Origin: Euptelea pleiosperma
Taxonomy: Eukaryota; Streptophyta; Magnoliopsida; Ranunculales; Eupteleaceae
DNA length: 64,000 nt
NCBI GenBank assembly: GCA_035048495.1
Contig: CM068543.1
Coordinates: 28,075,751-28,139,750 of the forward strand
Direction: 5' to 3'
The notes beneath the pieces were generated by a model that ran no database searches, had not been told where the DNA came from, and saw nothing but the letters and a program-made list of their open reading frames with translations. Positions 21,051 through 32,760 of this stretch are shown here, in pieces; positions within the stretch are counted from its first letter, which is position 1, and every line of letters starts with the position of its first letter. The position numbers and the translations under genes are program-made.

Positions 21051-22055
21051 TATTTTTTTAAATAAAAAATATTTTAAATTTTTTTTTTTTTTTTTTTTTT
21101 TTAAGTAAAATGCTACTTTTTCTTGGGGAATGTCCCCATTTAGTGGACCCCCCATTTTTTTAAAATTTAATTAAAATTCTTTGAAAATTCACGGGGTCCA
21201 CTAACTGGTCGGACAACGGGTCGATGATGATGGGCCCGGCTACTGGCCCACATGGACTGATGATGTCCATCGTCTCACAAGATGATGTGACAGGCATTCT
21301 GAAGGCGATCGGATGGATGGTGACTTGATTGGGACCCAGATTGGTAGATCGACGGATCTAGAGAGATCCAACGGTCCGATTGAAGATCCAACGGTCAGAA
21401 AGCTAAGGGAGATGAGATAGAGCCGATGGGCAGGAGTTCTGGGGTTAGGTCAGTAGATTCGAGGATCGAGAGATGAAGAGAGAGAGAGAATAAGGAGAGA
21501 TGAGAGAGAAAGTATCAAAAAAATGGAGAAAAGTATTGGCAGAGGGTCTGGAACCCTGGTCTTCACTGTGACCATCCTCACGCTTCTCCAGTAGAGTCGA
21601 CTATTATTCTTTGCTGACTCATGTGGCTTTAAACGCTTTGGTCCGTTTCTTGGTCATTGGTTCTCCTGCTCTCTTCGTTCTTTGGGCCGGCTTTTTGGTC
21701 CTCTTATTCAGCCCATATTTGGCCCATATCTTCTAGTCATAGCATGTGGGCTCTTTAAGCTTTGATGATGGGCTTTCATGATCGATTTGGACCCATAAGT
21801 CTCGAGAATCGTCCCATCGGGGTTTCCTGCGATAGAAGAAGCGCGTAATGAGACTTTATCAGAACGGCTTAATATCTAGACTTCCGAAAATGTGTTTAAT
21901 GCATGCAAATATACCATTTCGTCCAGAAAAGTGTGTTTTACGCAACAGAAGAGACTATTACGTAGAAAAGTAGATAAATAGAGCATTTTACGTAAGAGAA
22001 TGCAATAACGCTAAAAAGATAATTGCTTAAAATAAGCACTTTTGAGCAAATATCA

Positions 22056-22198
22056 AGTTGCCACTAAAACATTTAGCCACAGTACTTTCCGCGGCGGCGT
22101 AGTGGCGGTGAAAATGTCGCCACTAAAAGATTTAGTGGCGACTTTTAGGTATGTAGCCGCGACAAAAGTCGCAGCTAAAAGGTAGATTTCTTGTAGTG
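22056..22198 (+). repeat. CACTA right subterminal repeats and terminus
   Basis: Begins with the AGTTG duplication, continues with GTCGCCACTAAAAG, TTTAGTGGCGAC and GTAGCCGCGAC repeats, and ends TTCTTGTAGTG. The following AAA (22199-22201) is the likely 3-bp target duplication, but the other copy is not available for comparison. Confidence 0.75.
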
Positions 22199-22201
22199 AA
22201 A

Positions 22202-23062
22202 ATCATTTCTTTCAAGACTTAATTTCTCAATTTCTACTTCAAGTTCATGTTCTCTGTTTAGGATTTGAGTTATTTCATCTTCCTTATTCATCATAATTTG
22301 ATATAGATCTCTTAACTCAATTTTTAGTGAAGCATTTTCGCAACACACAACAGTCTCTTTCTTTAGATTATCACAAGATTTTGCCAAAATTAAGCTTTTC
22401 TTATACAAATTATCAAAAGCAAGCTGAATGTCTTCTTCACTTTCATCATCACTTAAATCGGTTTTATTTTCCATTATAGCATTTTGAGAGTTACAATTTT
22501 TATTCATATTAGCAATAGTCATTAGTGCTCTAATATTAGATGATTCTCCGCTATCACTTGATGTGTTTGTTTCATTATCAGAATCATCACTATTTATGTC
22601 CCAAGCAGTTGCCTTCATAGCTTTAATTTTTCCTTTCTTAATATTATTAGGACAGTCAGTAGAGATATGACCAAACCCCATACATTTATAACATTATATT
22701 TCATATTTGTTGTTTTCTCCCTTTTTGTATTTTTCAGATTTTTCAAAAGGTTTTCTATTCTTTTGTGTGAAATTTTCTTGTCCTTGTTTCTGAAAAACTT
22801 TTTGAATTTTTTAGCAAAGAGGGAACTTCATCATCAATGTTATTAGACTCATCAAAGTCACTTTCTTCTCTCAATTGTTTCTTAGAGGTTTTTAAAGCTA
22901 ACCCTTTCTTTTTGGGTGTATGAAGTTTTAGTTCAAATGTTTGAATTGATCATATCAGTTCTTTTAATTTTATCAGATCAACATTCTTACTTTTTTCAAT
23001 AGCTGTAATTTTAGGATGAAACCTATCCGATAATGATCTCAAAATTTTTCTGACAATTTTAG
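22202..23062 (-). pseudogene. Copia-A gag, C-terminal part with zinc knuckle
   Basis: Reading right to left: KIVRKILRSLSDRFHPKITA begins directly at the Athila TTTAG duplication. A Lys-rich stretch with stops near 22950 and 22790 follows, then a CCHC zinc knuckle CYKCMGFGHISTDC at about 22641-22685, then an acidic, coiled-coil-like region that runs into the CACTA end. This is the nucleocapsid side of Copia gag. Stops and a shift before the zinc knuckle show decay. The last residues of the 168-codon frame are encoded by the CACTA terminus, not by gag. Confidence 0.75.
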
Positions 23063-25781
23063 TGATATTCGCTCAAAAGTGCTTATTTTAAGCACTTATC
23101 CTGTTAGCGTTATCGCACTCTCCTACGTAAAACTGCTCTAATTATCCACTTTTCTACGTAAGAGTCTATCTCATTGCGTAAAACACACTTTTCTGGACGA
23201 AATGGTATATTTGCATGCATTAAACACATTTTCGGAAGTCTAAATATTAAGCCGTTCTGATTACGCGCTTCTTCTGTCGCAGGACACCCCGATGGGACGA
23301 TTTTCGAGACTTGTGGGCCCAAATCGATCATGAAAGCTCATTATCAAAGCTTAACAAGCCCACATGCTATAACTAGAAGATATGGGCCAAATATGGGCTG
23401 AATAAGAGGACCAAAAAGTCGGCCCAAAGAACGAAGAGAGTAGGAGAGCCAATGACCAAGAGACGGACCAAAGCGTTTAAAGCCACATGAGTCAGCAAAG
23501 AATGATGGTCGACTCTACTGGAGAAGCGTGAGGATGGTCACAGTGAAGAACAGGGTTCCAGACCCTCCGCCAGTGCTTTTTTCCATTTTTTTTGATACTT
23601 TTTCTCTCATCTCTCCTTATTCTCTCTCTCTCTTCATCTCTCGATCCTCGAATCTACTGACCTAACCCCAGAACTCCTGCCTATCAGCTCTATCTCATCT
23701 CCCTTAGCTTTCTGACCGTTGGATCTTCCATCGGACCGTTGGATCTTCAATCAGACCGTTGGATCTCTCTAGATCCGTCGATCTACCAATCTGAGTCCCA
23801 ATCAAGTCACCATCCATCCGATCGCCATCAGACTGTCTGCCACATCATTCTGTGAGATGATGGACATCATCAACCCATGAGGGCCAATAGCCGGGCCCAT
23901 CTTCATCGACCCGCTGACCGACCAGTTAGTGGACCCCGCAAATTTCAAAAATAATTTTAATTAAATGGGGGGTCCACTAATTGGGGAGATTCCCCGGCAG
24001 CGGCGCCATTTGAAAGTAGGATTTTTCCGCGTCGTTGGTTACGGAAACCCTAACTTCAACACATTTTTAATTTATCCGAGACATTTAACCTGTAGAATGA
24101 GCAATTTTGCACAGTGGCTCGTGTCAGATGTCGATCCGCACTCGGGATTAGTCGGATTAGCGCAATAATGACATAAAATGACGGGAAATTTATAGAGAAT
24201 GGAACATAATTTTATTCAAATCAACTTCATTCAATCAAAATTGTTTTTTTTGGGTGATTTCCGATGTTCTCCAAAAGTTTTCTAGAATTTCAAAAATGTG
24301 TCAAATACCCTGACTTTGATTAGCTAAAAACCTTCGTTAAGTCAGTATTGAGGATGTCAATTTTTGTTTAAAGTTAGCATTGAGTCAAGTCAAGTGTGAC
24401 TACAGCAGGTTTGAAAACTTAGAAAAAATCAGATTCGGCACAATTGTACACTATCAACATCAGAGTCATCCTAAGTTTGGAAATTCTAGAGATCCTGTGA
24501 GAAGAATTGTGGAGACCTAACCCAGTAAGCTTTCGAGCCTTTAATCATTTCAGAGAGTTATACAATAATCCTGAGTCAATGGATGACTCACTATTCTTCA
24601 TGCCCGCAATATTCGTTGAGAGATCTCATTATCTTTTGCTTCGATCATAAAATTCGGAACGACATCAAAATTGGATTATTACAACAGAACCTTCTCTGTA
24701 TCCAGTCAAGACAGTATACATGATAGTGCAAACCCTAGAAAATGATTTAGGCCATTTTTCTGAACCATTCAGCCTTTGTACTCACCTGAATTATACTTCA
24801 CTAGAAACCCCTTGAACCCTTCTATAAAAGCCTTTTATTTGCAAACCCATTAACCTAAAATCCAGTCCAGCTACGAAACATGACTGGCTACCCTTATTTT
24901 GAGATGGATAAAAGAATAACTGATGTGGGTGTACCGTGAAAAAGAAAAGTAAAGAAGAAGAATCAAAAGGAAAAGAAAGTGGTTCAAGCCAAAAACAAAA
25001 TATGAAAAGAAAGTATGAAGAAGAGCTGAAAAGAAATTGAGCAGTCTCAGAAATATCAAGAAAAAGAGAAAAATACGAAAAAAGGAAAAAGAACCAGATA
25101 ATGGTGTTACGTCGCAGGAAAAATTCAAGAAAATGGCAATATCCTCTCAAGATCTTTGAAATCCTGTATTCCTTTATCTCTCTACACCTGACCTAAGCCT
25201 CATTACAACCCAGGAAAGTCCTACTTGATTCTAGGATAGTACGATCATAAAATGTGGAGATTGGAGAAAGAGAAGCTATAGAGTTTGATCTGACGTTCCC
25301 GAGTGAAGTGGTATTCCAATCATGAGATCTTCTTCTGTTAAAGATGTCCTTCCTTCAAATAAAACATATGTGAGATCTTTTGCCTCTTTATATTAAATAC
25401 ATCTCCTCACATATAAATTGAGAGAAAAGAAGAAAACCCTTCTTGTGTGATTCTATTCTGAGTGCTAAACATGTGAGATTTGAGGTCGAGGCATAAAAAC
25501 TTAGAGGTGATCTGGAAATCTTTACTGTCGGATGATGAGAATGTTGAGCACACACACACGCAGAGTCTGACTATTCTGGGTCATGATTATCAGTCTGTAG
25601 TCTTGCCAAAACTTTCCAACTCTTCGCTAGCATGTAACTTTTTTTGCATCCATTCAATGATTTGACGAACGGGGTTTTCCCTGAGCTAATATGAAAAAGT
25701 GTGCAGCATGTGCAGAGCCCTTTTAAGCTCATGTATTTCGCACTAATTGCCAAGGATTGGCAATATGCTGGTTGGGGGTTG
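23063..25781 (+). repeat. Athila-2 tandem unit 1
   Basis: LTR U3 part 23063-23990; TCCCCGGCAGCGGCGCCA at 23991-24008; inverted LTR end 24011-24243 (complement of 30794-31026); 3' internal region 24244-25770; polypurine tract GTTGGGGGTTG at 25771-25781. A Phe-rich open frame of 119 codons on the minus strand (24791-25150) is antisense to the element. Confidence 0.85.
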
Positions 25782-28500
25782 TGATATTCGCTCAAAAGTG
25801 CTTATTTTAAGCACTTATCCTGTTAGCGTTATCGCACTCTCCTACGTAAAACTCCTCTAATTATCCACTTTTCTACGTAAGAGTCTATCTCATTGCGTAA
25901 AACACACTTTTCTGGACGAAATGGTATATTTGCATGCATTAAACACATTTTCGGAAGTCTAAATATTAAGCCGTTCTGATTACGCGCTTCTTCTGTCGCA
26001 GGACACCCCGATGGGACGATTTTCGAGACTTGTGGGCCCAAATCGATCATGAAAGCTCATTATCAAAGCTTAACAAGCCCACATGCTATAACTAGAAGAT
26101 ATGGGCCAAATATGGGCTGAATAAGAGGACCAAAAAGTCGGCCCAAAGAACGAAGAGAGTAGGAGAGCCAATGACCAAGAGACGGACCAAAGCGTTTAAA
26201 GCCACATGAGTCAGCAAAGAATGATGGTCGACTCTACTGGAGAAGCGTGAGGATGGTCACAGTGAAGAACAGGGTTCCAGACCCTCCGCCAGTGCTTTTT
26301 TTCCATTTTTTTTGATACTTTTTCTCTCATCTCTCCTTATTCTCTCTCTCTCTTCATCTCTCGATCCTCGAATCTACTGACCTAACCCCAGAACTCCTGC
26401 CTATCAGCTCTATCTCATCTCCCTTAGCTTTCTGACCGTTGGATCTTCCATCGGACCGTTGGATCTTCAATCAGACCGTTGGATCTCTCTAGATCCGTCG
26501 ATCTACCAATCTGAGTCCCAATCAAGTCACCATCCATCCGATCGCCATCAGACTGTCTGCCACATCATTCTGTGAGATGATGGACATCATCAACCCATAA
26601 GGGCCAATAGCCGGGCCCATCTTCATCGACCCGCTGACCGACCAGTTAGTGGACCCCGCAAATTTCAAAAATAATTTTAATTAAATGGGGGGTCCACTAA
26701 TTGGGGAGATTCCCCGGCAGCGGCGCCATTTGAAAGTAGGATTTTTCCGCGTCGTTGGTTACGGAAACCCTAACTTCAACACATTTTTAATTTATCCGAG
26801 ACATTTAACCTGTAGAATGAGCAATTTTGCACAGTGGCTCGTGTCAGATGTCGATCCGCACTCGGGATTAGTCGGATTAGCGCAATAATGACATAAAATG
26901 ACGGGAAATTTATAGAGAATGGAACATAATTTTATTCAAATCAACTTCATTCAATCAAAATTGTTTTTTTGGGTGATTTCCGATGTTCTCCAAAAGTTTT
27001 CTAGAATTTCAAAAATGTGTCAAATACCCTGACTTTGATTAGCTAAAAACCTTCGTTAAGTCAGTATTGAGGATGTCAATTTTTGTTTAAAGTTAGCATT
27101 GAGTCAAGTCAAGTGTGACTACAGCAGGTTTGAAAACTTAGAAAAAATCAGATTCGGCACAATTGTACACTATCAACATCAGAGTCATCCTAAGTTTGGA
27201 AATTCTAGAGATCCTGTGAGAAGAATTGTGGAGACCTAACCCAGTAAGCTTTCGAGCCTTTAATCATTTCAGAGAGTTATACAATAATCCTGAGTCAATG
27301 GATGACTCACTATTCTTCATGCCCGCAATATTCGTTGAGAGATCTCATTATCTTTTGCTTCGATCATAAAATTCGGAACGACATCAAAATTGGATTATTA
27401 CAACAGAACCTTCTCTGTATCCAGTCAAGACAGTATACATGATAGTGCAAACCCTAGAAAATGATTTAGGCCATTTTTCTGAACCATTCAGCCTTTGTAC
27501 TCACCTGAATTATACTTCACTAGAAACCCCTTGAACCCTTCTATAAAAGCCTTTTATTTGCAAACCCATTAACCTAAAATCCAGTCCAGCTACGAAACAT
27601 GACTGGCTACCCTTATTTTGAGATGGATAAAAGAATAACTGATGTGGGTGTACCGTGAAAAAGAAAAGTAAAGAAGAAGAATCAAAAGGAAAAGAAAGTG
27701 GTTCAAGCCAAAAACAAAATATGAAAAGAAAGTATGAAGAAGAGCTGAAAAGAAATTGAGCAGTCTCAGAAATATCAAGAAAAAGAGAAAAATACGAAAA
27801 AAGGAAAAAGAACCAGATAATGGTGTTACGTCGCAGGAAAAATTCAAGAAAATGGCAATATCCTCTCAAGATCTTTGAAATCCTGTATTCCTTTATCTCT
27901 CTACACCTGACCTAAGCCTCATTACAACCCAGGAAAGTCCTACTTGATTCTAGGATAGTACGATCATAAAATGTGGAGATTGGAGAAAGAGAAGCTATAG
28001 AGTTTGATCTGACGTTCCCGAGTGAAGTGGTATTCCAATCATGAGATCTTCTTCTGTTAAAGATGTCCTTCCTTCAAATAAAACATATGTGAGATCTTTT
28101 GCCTCTTTATATTAAATACATCTCCTCACATATAAATTGAGAGAAAAGAAGAAAACCCTTCTTGTGTGATTCTATTCTGAGTGCTAAACATGTGAGATTT
28201 GAGGTCGAGGCATAAAAACTTAGAGGTGATCTGGAAATCTTTACTGTCGGATGATGAGAATGTTGAGCACACACACACGCAGAGTCTGACTATTCTGGGT
28301 CATGATTATCAGTCTGTAGTCTTGCCAAAACTTTCCAACTCTTCGCTAGCATGTAACTTTTTTTGCATCCATTCAATGATTTGACGAACGGGGTTTTCCC
28401 TGAGCTAATATGAAAAAGTGTGCAGCATGTGCAGAGCCCTTTTAAGCTCATGTATTTCGCACTAATTGCCAAGGATTGGCAATATGCTGGTTGGGGGTTG
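25782..28500 (+). repeat. Athila-2 tandem unit 2, nearly identical to unit 1
   Basis: Same order as unit 1: LTR part from 25782, tRNA-Asp-like stretch 26711-26728, inverted LTR end from 26731, internal region, polypurine tract ending at 28500. Differences from unit 1 seen by eye are a few substitutions (for example ACTCCTC against ACTGCTC near the start) and one-base changes in T runs. The two units have equal total length, 2719 bp. Confidence 0.85.
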
Positions 28501-29452
28501 TGATATTCGCTCAAAAGTGCTTATTTTAAGCACTTATCCTGTTAGCGTTATCGCACTCTCCTACGTAAAACTACTCTAATTATCCACTTTTCTACGTAAG
28601 AGTCTATCTCATTGCGTAAAACACACTTTTCTGGACGAAATGGTATATTTGCATGCATTAAACACATTTTCGGAAGTCTAAATATTAAGCCGTTCTGATT
28701 ACGCGCTTCTTCTGTCGCAGGACACCCCGATGGGACGATTTTCGAGACTTGTGGGCCCAAATCGATCATGAAAGCTCATTATCAAAGCTTAACAAGCCCA
28801 CATGCTATAACTAGAAGATATGGGCCAAATATGGGCTGAATAAGATGACCAAAAAGTCGGCCCAAAGAACGAAGAGAGTAGGAGAGCCAATGACCAAGAG
28901 ACGGACCAAAGCGTTTAAAGCCACATGAGTCAGCAAAGAATGATGGTCGACTCTACTGGAGAAGCGTGAGGATGGTCACAGTGAAGAACAGGGTTCCAGA
29001 CCCTCCGCCAGTGCTTTTTTCCATTTTTTTTGATACTTTTTCTCTCATCTCTCCTTATTCTCTCTCTCTCTTCATCTCTCGATCCTCGAATCTACTGACC
29101 TAACCCCAGAACTCCTGCCTATCAGCTCTATCTCATCTCCCTTAGCTTTCTGACCGTTGGATCTTCCATCGGACCGTTGGATCTTCAATCAGACCGTTGG
29201 ATCTCTCTAGATCCGTCGATCTACCAATCTGAGTCCCAATCAAGTCACCATCCATCCGATCGCCATCAGACTGTCTGCCACATCATTCTGTGAGATGATG
29301 GACATCATCAACCCATGAGGGCCAATAGCCGGGCCCATCTTCATCGACCCGCTGACCGACCAGTTAGTGGACCCCGCAAATTTCAAAAATAATTTTAATT
29401 AAATGGGGGGTCCACTAATTGGGGAGATTCCCCATAGAAAAGTAGGTTTTTA

Positions 29453-29491
<39 letters not shown>

Positions 29492-31026
29492 TTTTTATTT
29501 TCAAAAAATACCCTATTTCCATTAATGGAAATAGGGAGCTTTATAAGAGGAGGGAGAAGGGTTCGTTCGAACCCTAATCCCCCTCCCATCTCTTTCTCTC
29601 CTCTCCAAAATCATTTTCAAACAATTTCCTATCATTCTTCTCCTTCTTTTTCTTCTTTCTTTTTCTCCTCCTCTTCATCTTCTTCATGTCTTCGCCGGAG
29701 TTGCCTGCAACTCCGGCCGTCTGGTGAGGCCTCCTCTTCTTCTTCTTCTTCTTCTTCTTCTTCTTCCTCTTCCGCTTCCTCTTCTGCTCCTTCCTCTTTG
29801 CTTCTGTGTGCAGCACGTCCTCCTTCCTCTTTGCTGCTGTGTGCAGCTCGTCTTCCATCATTCCTTCACCGCCTGAACCAGTCCGTCAACCACCGCCTGC
29901 CTCCACCCTTTTCAATCCGTGAGCTCCTCTCATCTCCGCCCAGCACCCTCCTTGGATTGCTGCCCATCTCCACCACCGTGTGCAACTCCTCAAACTGCCA
30001 ACCACACACCACTACCGTCGAAGTTGCGGGTTCACCTTCCACTACCGCCCTCACCGGAGTTGCGCCTGCAACTCCGGTCGTTCGTGCCACACTTGCAGGA
30101 CCTCTCTACTCTCCACGATCTCTCCACCTTCTCCTCCTAAACCGCCCATCTTCCCTTGGGATAGACGGTGGCTGTTCTTCCAACAGCCACCATCGTTTCA
30201 TCCCCTTCTCTCTCCCAAAAACGAAAAAAAAAAAAACCAAAAGAAGAGGAGAAGAGGAAAGAAAGGATGGACCTGTGCGCTCCACCTCCTTCCACAACCA
30301 CCGAATCTTGCTGCTAAGTGCAGCAAGCAAACGCCACCCTACAGCACTACTCCACCTCCATTAACACCGGTGACCGCCTCACGAACCAGCAAATGTCCAC
30401 GCCCTCTTTACGGTAAGTCCTTGACAGTTCTGACGGTTTCCTCTCAAGTCCGGCCTGCAACACGCCGGAAACCACCGTTGAACCAGCAGATCCACACAAG
30501 TTGCAGCCCTCCTTCGTCCCTCCATCATTACCACCATCAATGCAACCTCAAAGGCTTCACCATCTTGTTGGCTCCACCCACAATCTCCACTCCATCAATG
30601 ATCGAGTCAATGGCCGAGTCCTCCTCTCACTTGGCTGATCTCATTGCTACAACTCTCGGTAAGTGTGAAAGGTAAAACCTTCATTCTTCTCTCTCTAGTT
30701 TCTCTCTCTCAAAACCCCTTTCTCTCTCTACATCCCTCTCTTATTAAAATGCTTTCTAGTTTAGTTATTTTGTTAGATTTTTGCTGTAAAAGACAATTTT
30801 GATTGAATGAAGTTGATTTGAATAAAATTATGTTCCATTCTCTATAAATTTCCCGTCATTTTATGTCATTATTGCGCTAATCCGACTAATCCCGAGTGCG
30901 GATCGACATCCGACACGAGCCACTGTGCAAAATTGCTCATTCTACAGGTTAAATGTCTCGGATAAATTAAAAATGTGTTGAAGTTAGGGTTTCCGTAACC
31001 AACGACGCGGAAAAATCCTACTTTCA
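28501..31026 (+). repeat. Complete 3' LTR of Athila-2 (2526 bp)
   Basis: TG...CA ends, with a poly-A run (29456-29488), promoter palindrome 29511-29536, TATA box TTTATAAG at 29540-29547 and hairpin motifs CCGGAGTTGCCTGCAACTCCGG (near 29693). A 279-codon Ser-rich open frame (29525-30364) starts inside the palindrome and contains a (TCT)n-derived poly-Ser run; it is probably not a gene. Together with the polypurine tract at 28490-28500 this is an authentic 3' end. Confidence 0.85.
29511..29547 (+). promoter_or_regulatory. LTR core promoter of Athila-2: palindrome and TATA box
   Basis: Perfect palindrome with half site CCCTATTTCCATT, then TTTATAAG three bases later. Transcription would be expected to start about 25-30 bases downstream, in GAACCCTAATCC. 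Inferred from sequence only. Confidence 0.55.
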
Positions 31027-31031
31027 TTTAG

Positions 31032-31079
31032 GTTCGGGAATAGCTTCACCAAGACCCCACATGGAGTTAATTATTTCAC
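31032..31079 (-). pseudogene. Copia-A gag, short middle piece between two insertions
   Basis: On the minus strand this reads LSEIINSMWGLGEAIPEPK, which fits the stretch between YYSKL (right of the Harbinger element) and KIVRKIL (left of Athila-2). Its presence shows that the two insertions are independent and only about 50 bp apart in the ancestral gag. Confidence 0.7.
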
Positions 31080-31960
31080 TTAGGCCCTGCTTGGTATCCA
31101 GTAAATATTTGTAGGATACAAATATTTACCTCTACAAATATTTACTTTGTAAATGTTTACAGCTTCAAACATTTTATGTTGCTTGGTATTAACCCGTAAA
31201 ATTAGTTGCAAATACTTTCCACCACTTGGGTGGAGGGTGCAATGCAAATATTTTTCGAGTATTTGATGAATCCAAAATAGGAAATGGAGATCACTTACGA
31301 ACAATGTCAATGAATTGGATGATCACAACCAATCAAACAACAGAACAAATGGCTGAGAATCATGAGATGGTCTAGGCAAGTTGATTTTGGACAGGAACCC
31401 AATTATTGGTTGGTTCGAGTAGAACTTTGCTGACCACCCACAATTTGAGTACAGGGAATACTTTAGAGGGACATTGACCGTATGTATCTTTGGCCAATCC
31501 CTAAGTGGACCTACAAACTAAAAATCAGCCTGATTAGTGATTTCAAACCTTTGGATCTTTGTACCCCAAATAATGCCAAATTCCACGATTAAAAATCAAC
31601 CAATGAAAATAACTCCAATATAACTTTTAGAAATCTATAATCATGTTATTTTTTTGGTCTAGATGTCTATGTAGGAGTATAACTTTGCTGACCCTCCACA
31701 ATGATTGCCCCCTATAACCACCCACAATATGAGCCACGTGGCACATTTGTGGAGGATGCTGACTTTATGGATGTTTGGCCAATCCCTAAGTGGATCAACA
31801 AATCAAAAATCAACCTGATTAACGGATTTCATAGATTGATTTTAACCGTTGAATTTGAGCTTCTAAGTGTTGGATTGGAGTAATTTTCAGGGATTGATTT
31901 TAACCGTTGAATTTAAGCATTATTGACCATTATTTGGGTACTAGTATCCAAAGATATGTT

Positions 31961-32316
31961 GGGCTCGAGGGACACCCATTTTTTGACACCCATTTTGGCG
32001 TACCCACATAGAAGATGAATCAAGGGCTGATTTTTGGTGAGGATGATCTCTATGGTGAGGAGATTATCCTCACAAAAATTCAAATCATTATGATATTCAT
32101 AGACTGGTTTATAAGCTGAAGAATTATGGACCGTCGATTCTTACCATGTAACTTGAAAACCCACATTTGATGGGGTTAAAAATTAAAAAATGACTGATTT
32201 TTTTGTTGGGGTGATCTATATGGTGAGGAGATCATCCACACCAAAAATCAGCCATTGATTCATCTTCTATGTGGGTACGCTAAAATGGGTGTCAAAAATG
32301 GCGGTTCCCCGAGCCC
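31961..32316. mobile_element. Foldback MITE family B (356 bp)
   Basis: Long inverted repeats of about 80 bp: GGGCTCGAGGGACACCC... and its mirrored end. The shared core TGACACCCATTTT and GTACCCACATAGAAGATGAA is present in both arms. The GTGAGGAGAT phrases form an inner inverted repeat. A second copy is at about 58040-58800. Confidence 0.65.
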
Positions 32317-32388
32317 GGCCCTCCAAAGATTTGAAATCACTAATTAGGCTGATTATTGGTTTGTAGGCCCATCTAGGGATTGACCAAA

Positions 32389-32760
32389 CCATGGTTTAAA
32401 AAGCGGTCATTATAACAGATTCAGACCTCCCCCGTTACGTTATGAACCGTTAAAATGTTTTAAAAATAACGGCCGTTATTTTTCCATTTTAACGAAAATA
32501 ACGACTGTTATTTTCTGGATTTTTTTGTGAAAGAAAGTCCGTTATTTCCGTTATTTTTTCTTAATTTTAGTTATTTTTTTATTTTTTAAAATTAAATTTT
32601 AAATTTCAAAATTTGAATTTTAGAGCCATTTTTTCCGTTATTTATGTTATTTTCTCATTATTTTTTGTTTTTACCCCTAAGCATTACAATTCGTTATAAC
32701 GGAAAAACAGTAACGCCCCTAGTCCGTTATACCATTATAATGGTCCCTTTTAAAACGTGG
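32389..32760. mobile_element. MITE family C copy, rich in CCGTTATAACGG
   Basis: Ends are CCATGGTTTAAAA and TTTTAAAACGTGG. The interior repeats AACGGCCGTTATTTT, CCGTTATTTCCG and CCGTTATAC. CCAAA-type sequence flanks both sides, suggesting a short target duplication within family A's GACCAAACATCC. Confidence 0.6.

Larger units (their letters stand above)
7488..22055 (-). mobile_element. Athila-type Ty3/Gypsy LTR retrotransposon (Athila-1), near full length
   Basis: The element is 14.57 kb, transcribed on the minus strand, and flanked by perfect AGTTG duplications (7483-7487, 22056-22060). Reading on the minus strand, the order is 5' LTR (19266-22055), tRNA-Asp PBS, leader, gag-protease, RT, RNase H, integrase, a 1.9-kb 3' non-coding region and a truncated 3' LTR (7488-9913). 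The tRNA-Asp primer site, the protease motif DLGAS, the FMDD reverse transcriptase and the integrase sequence fit the Athila lineage. Three in-frame stops, two frameshifts and loss of the polypurine tract make it non-autonomous. It sits in the subterminal repeats of the CACTA element and is therefore younger than it. Confidence 0.9.
19266..22055 (-). repeat. Complete 5' LTR of Athila-1 (2790 bp)
   Basis: On the minus strand it begins TGATATTTGCTCAAAAGTGC and ends CCTACTTTCA, adjoining the PBS on one side and the AGTTG duplication on the other. It contains the promoter palindrome (21025-21050), a poly-T/A run (about 21079-21102) and repeated CCGGAGTTGCAG hairpins (20273-20870). Compared with the other LTR I see nine differences, all in the first ~750 bp on the low-coordinate side, then no substitution in about 1.67 kb. 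Confidence 0.9.
4610..22198 (+). mobile_element. CACTA (En/Spm) transposon, right part only, split by an Athila element
   Basis: The right terminus is clear: 22184-22198 reads GATTTCTTGTAGTG, the complement of a CACTACAAGAAATC end. Subterminal repeats lie on both sides of the Athila insertion (about 7000-7487 and 22056-22198), and a decayed TNP gene precedes them. No CACTACAAG left end or large TNPD/TNP2 transposase was found in the first 4.6 kb, so the left half is deleted or outside the window. The right end cuts into the Copia gag at 22199, so the CACTA element inserted into that older Copia element. The left limit given is only where recognisable sequence begins. Confidence 0.75.
23063..31026 (+). 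mobile_element. Three-LTR Athila derivative (Athila-2) with two 2.72-kb tandem units
   Basis: The element is flanked by perfect TTTAG duplications (23058-23062, 31027-31031), begins TGATATTCGC and ends CTACTTTCA. It consists of unit 1 (23063-25781), unit 2 (25782-28500) and a complete LTR (28501-31026). Units 1 and 2 differ by only a few bases. Each has the first 933 bp of the LTR, then an inverted segment (PBS complement plus 233 bp of the LTR end), then the 3' internal region ending in the polypurine tract. There is no gag or pol. It interrupts Copia-A gag. Confidence 0.85.

Noticed and set aside
23991..24008. A tRNA-Asp gene fragment
   Set aside because: Only the 3' 18 bases match, directly joined to the complement of the LTR end; it is a primer site complement.
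29525..30364. 279-codon Ser-rich open frame in the Athila-2 LTR
   Set aside because: Depends on a (TCT)n run; same position and same objections as the Athila-1 LTR frame.
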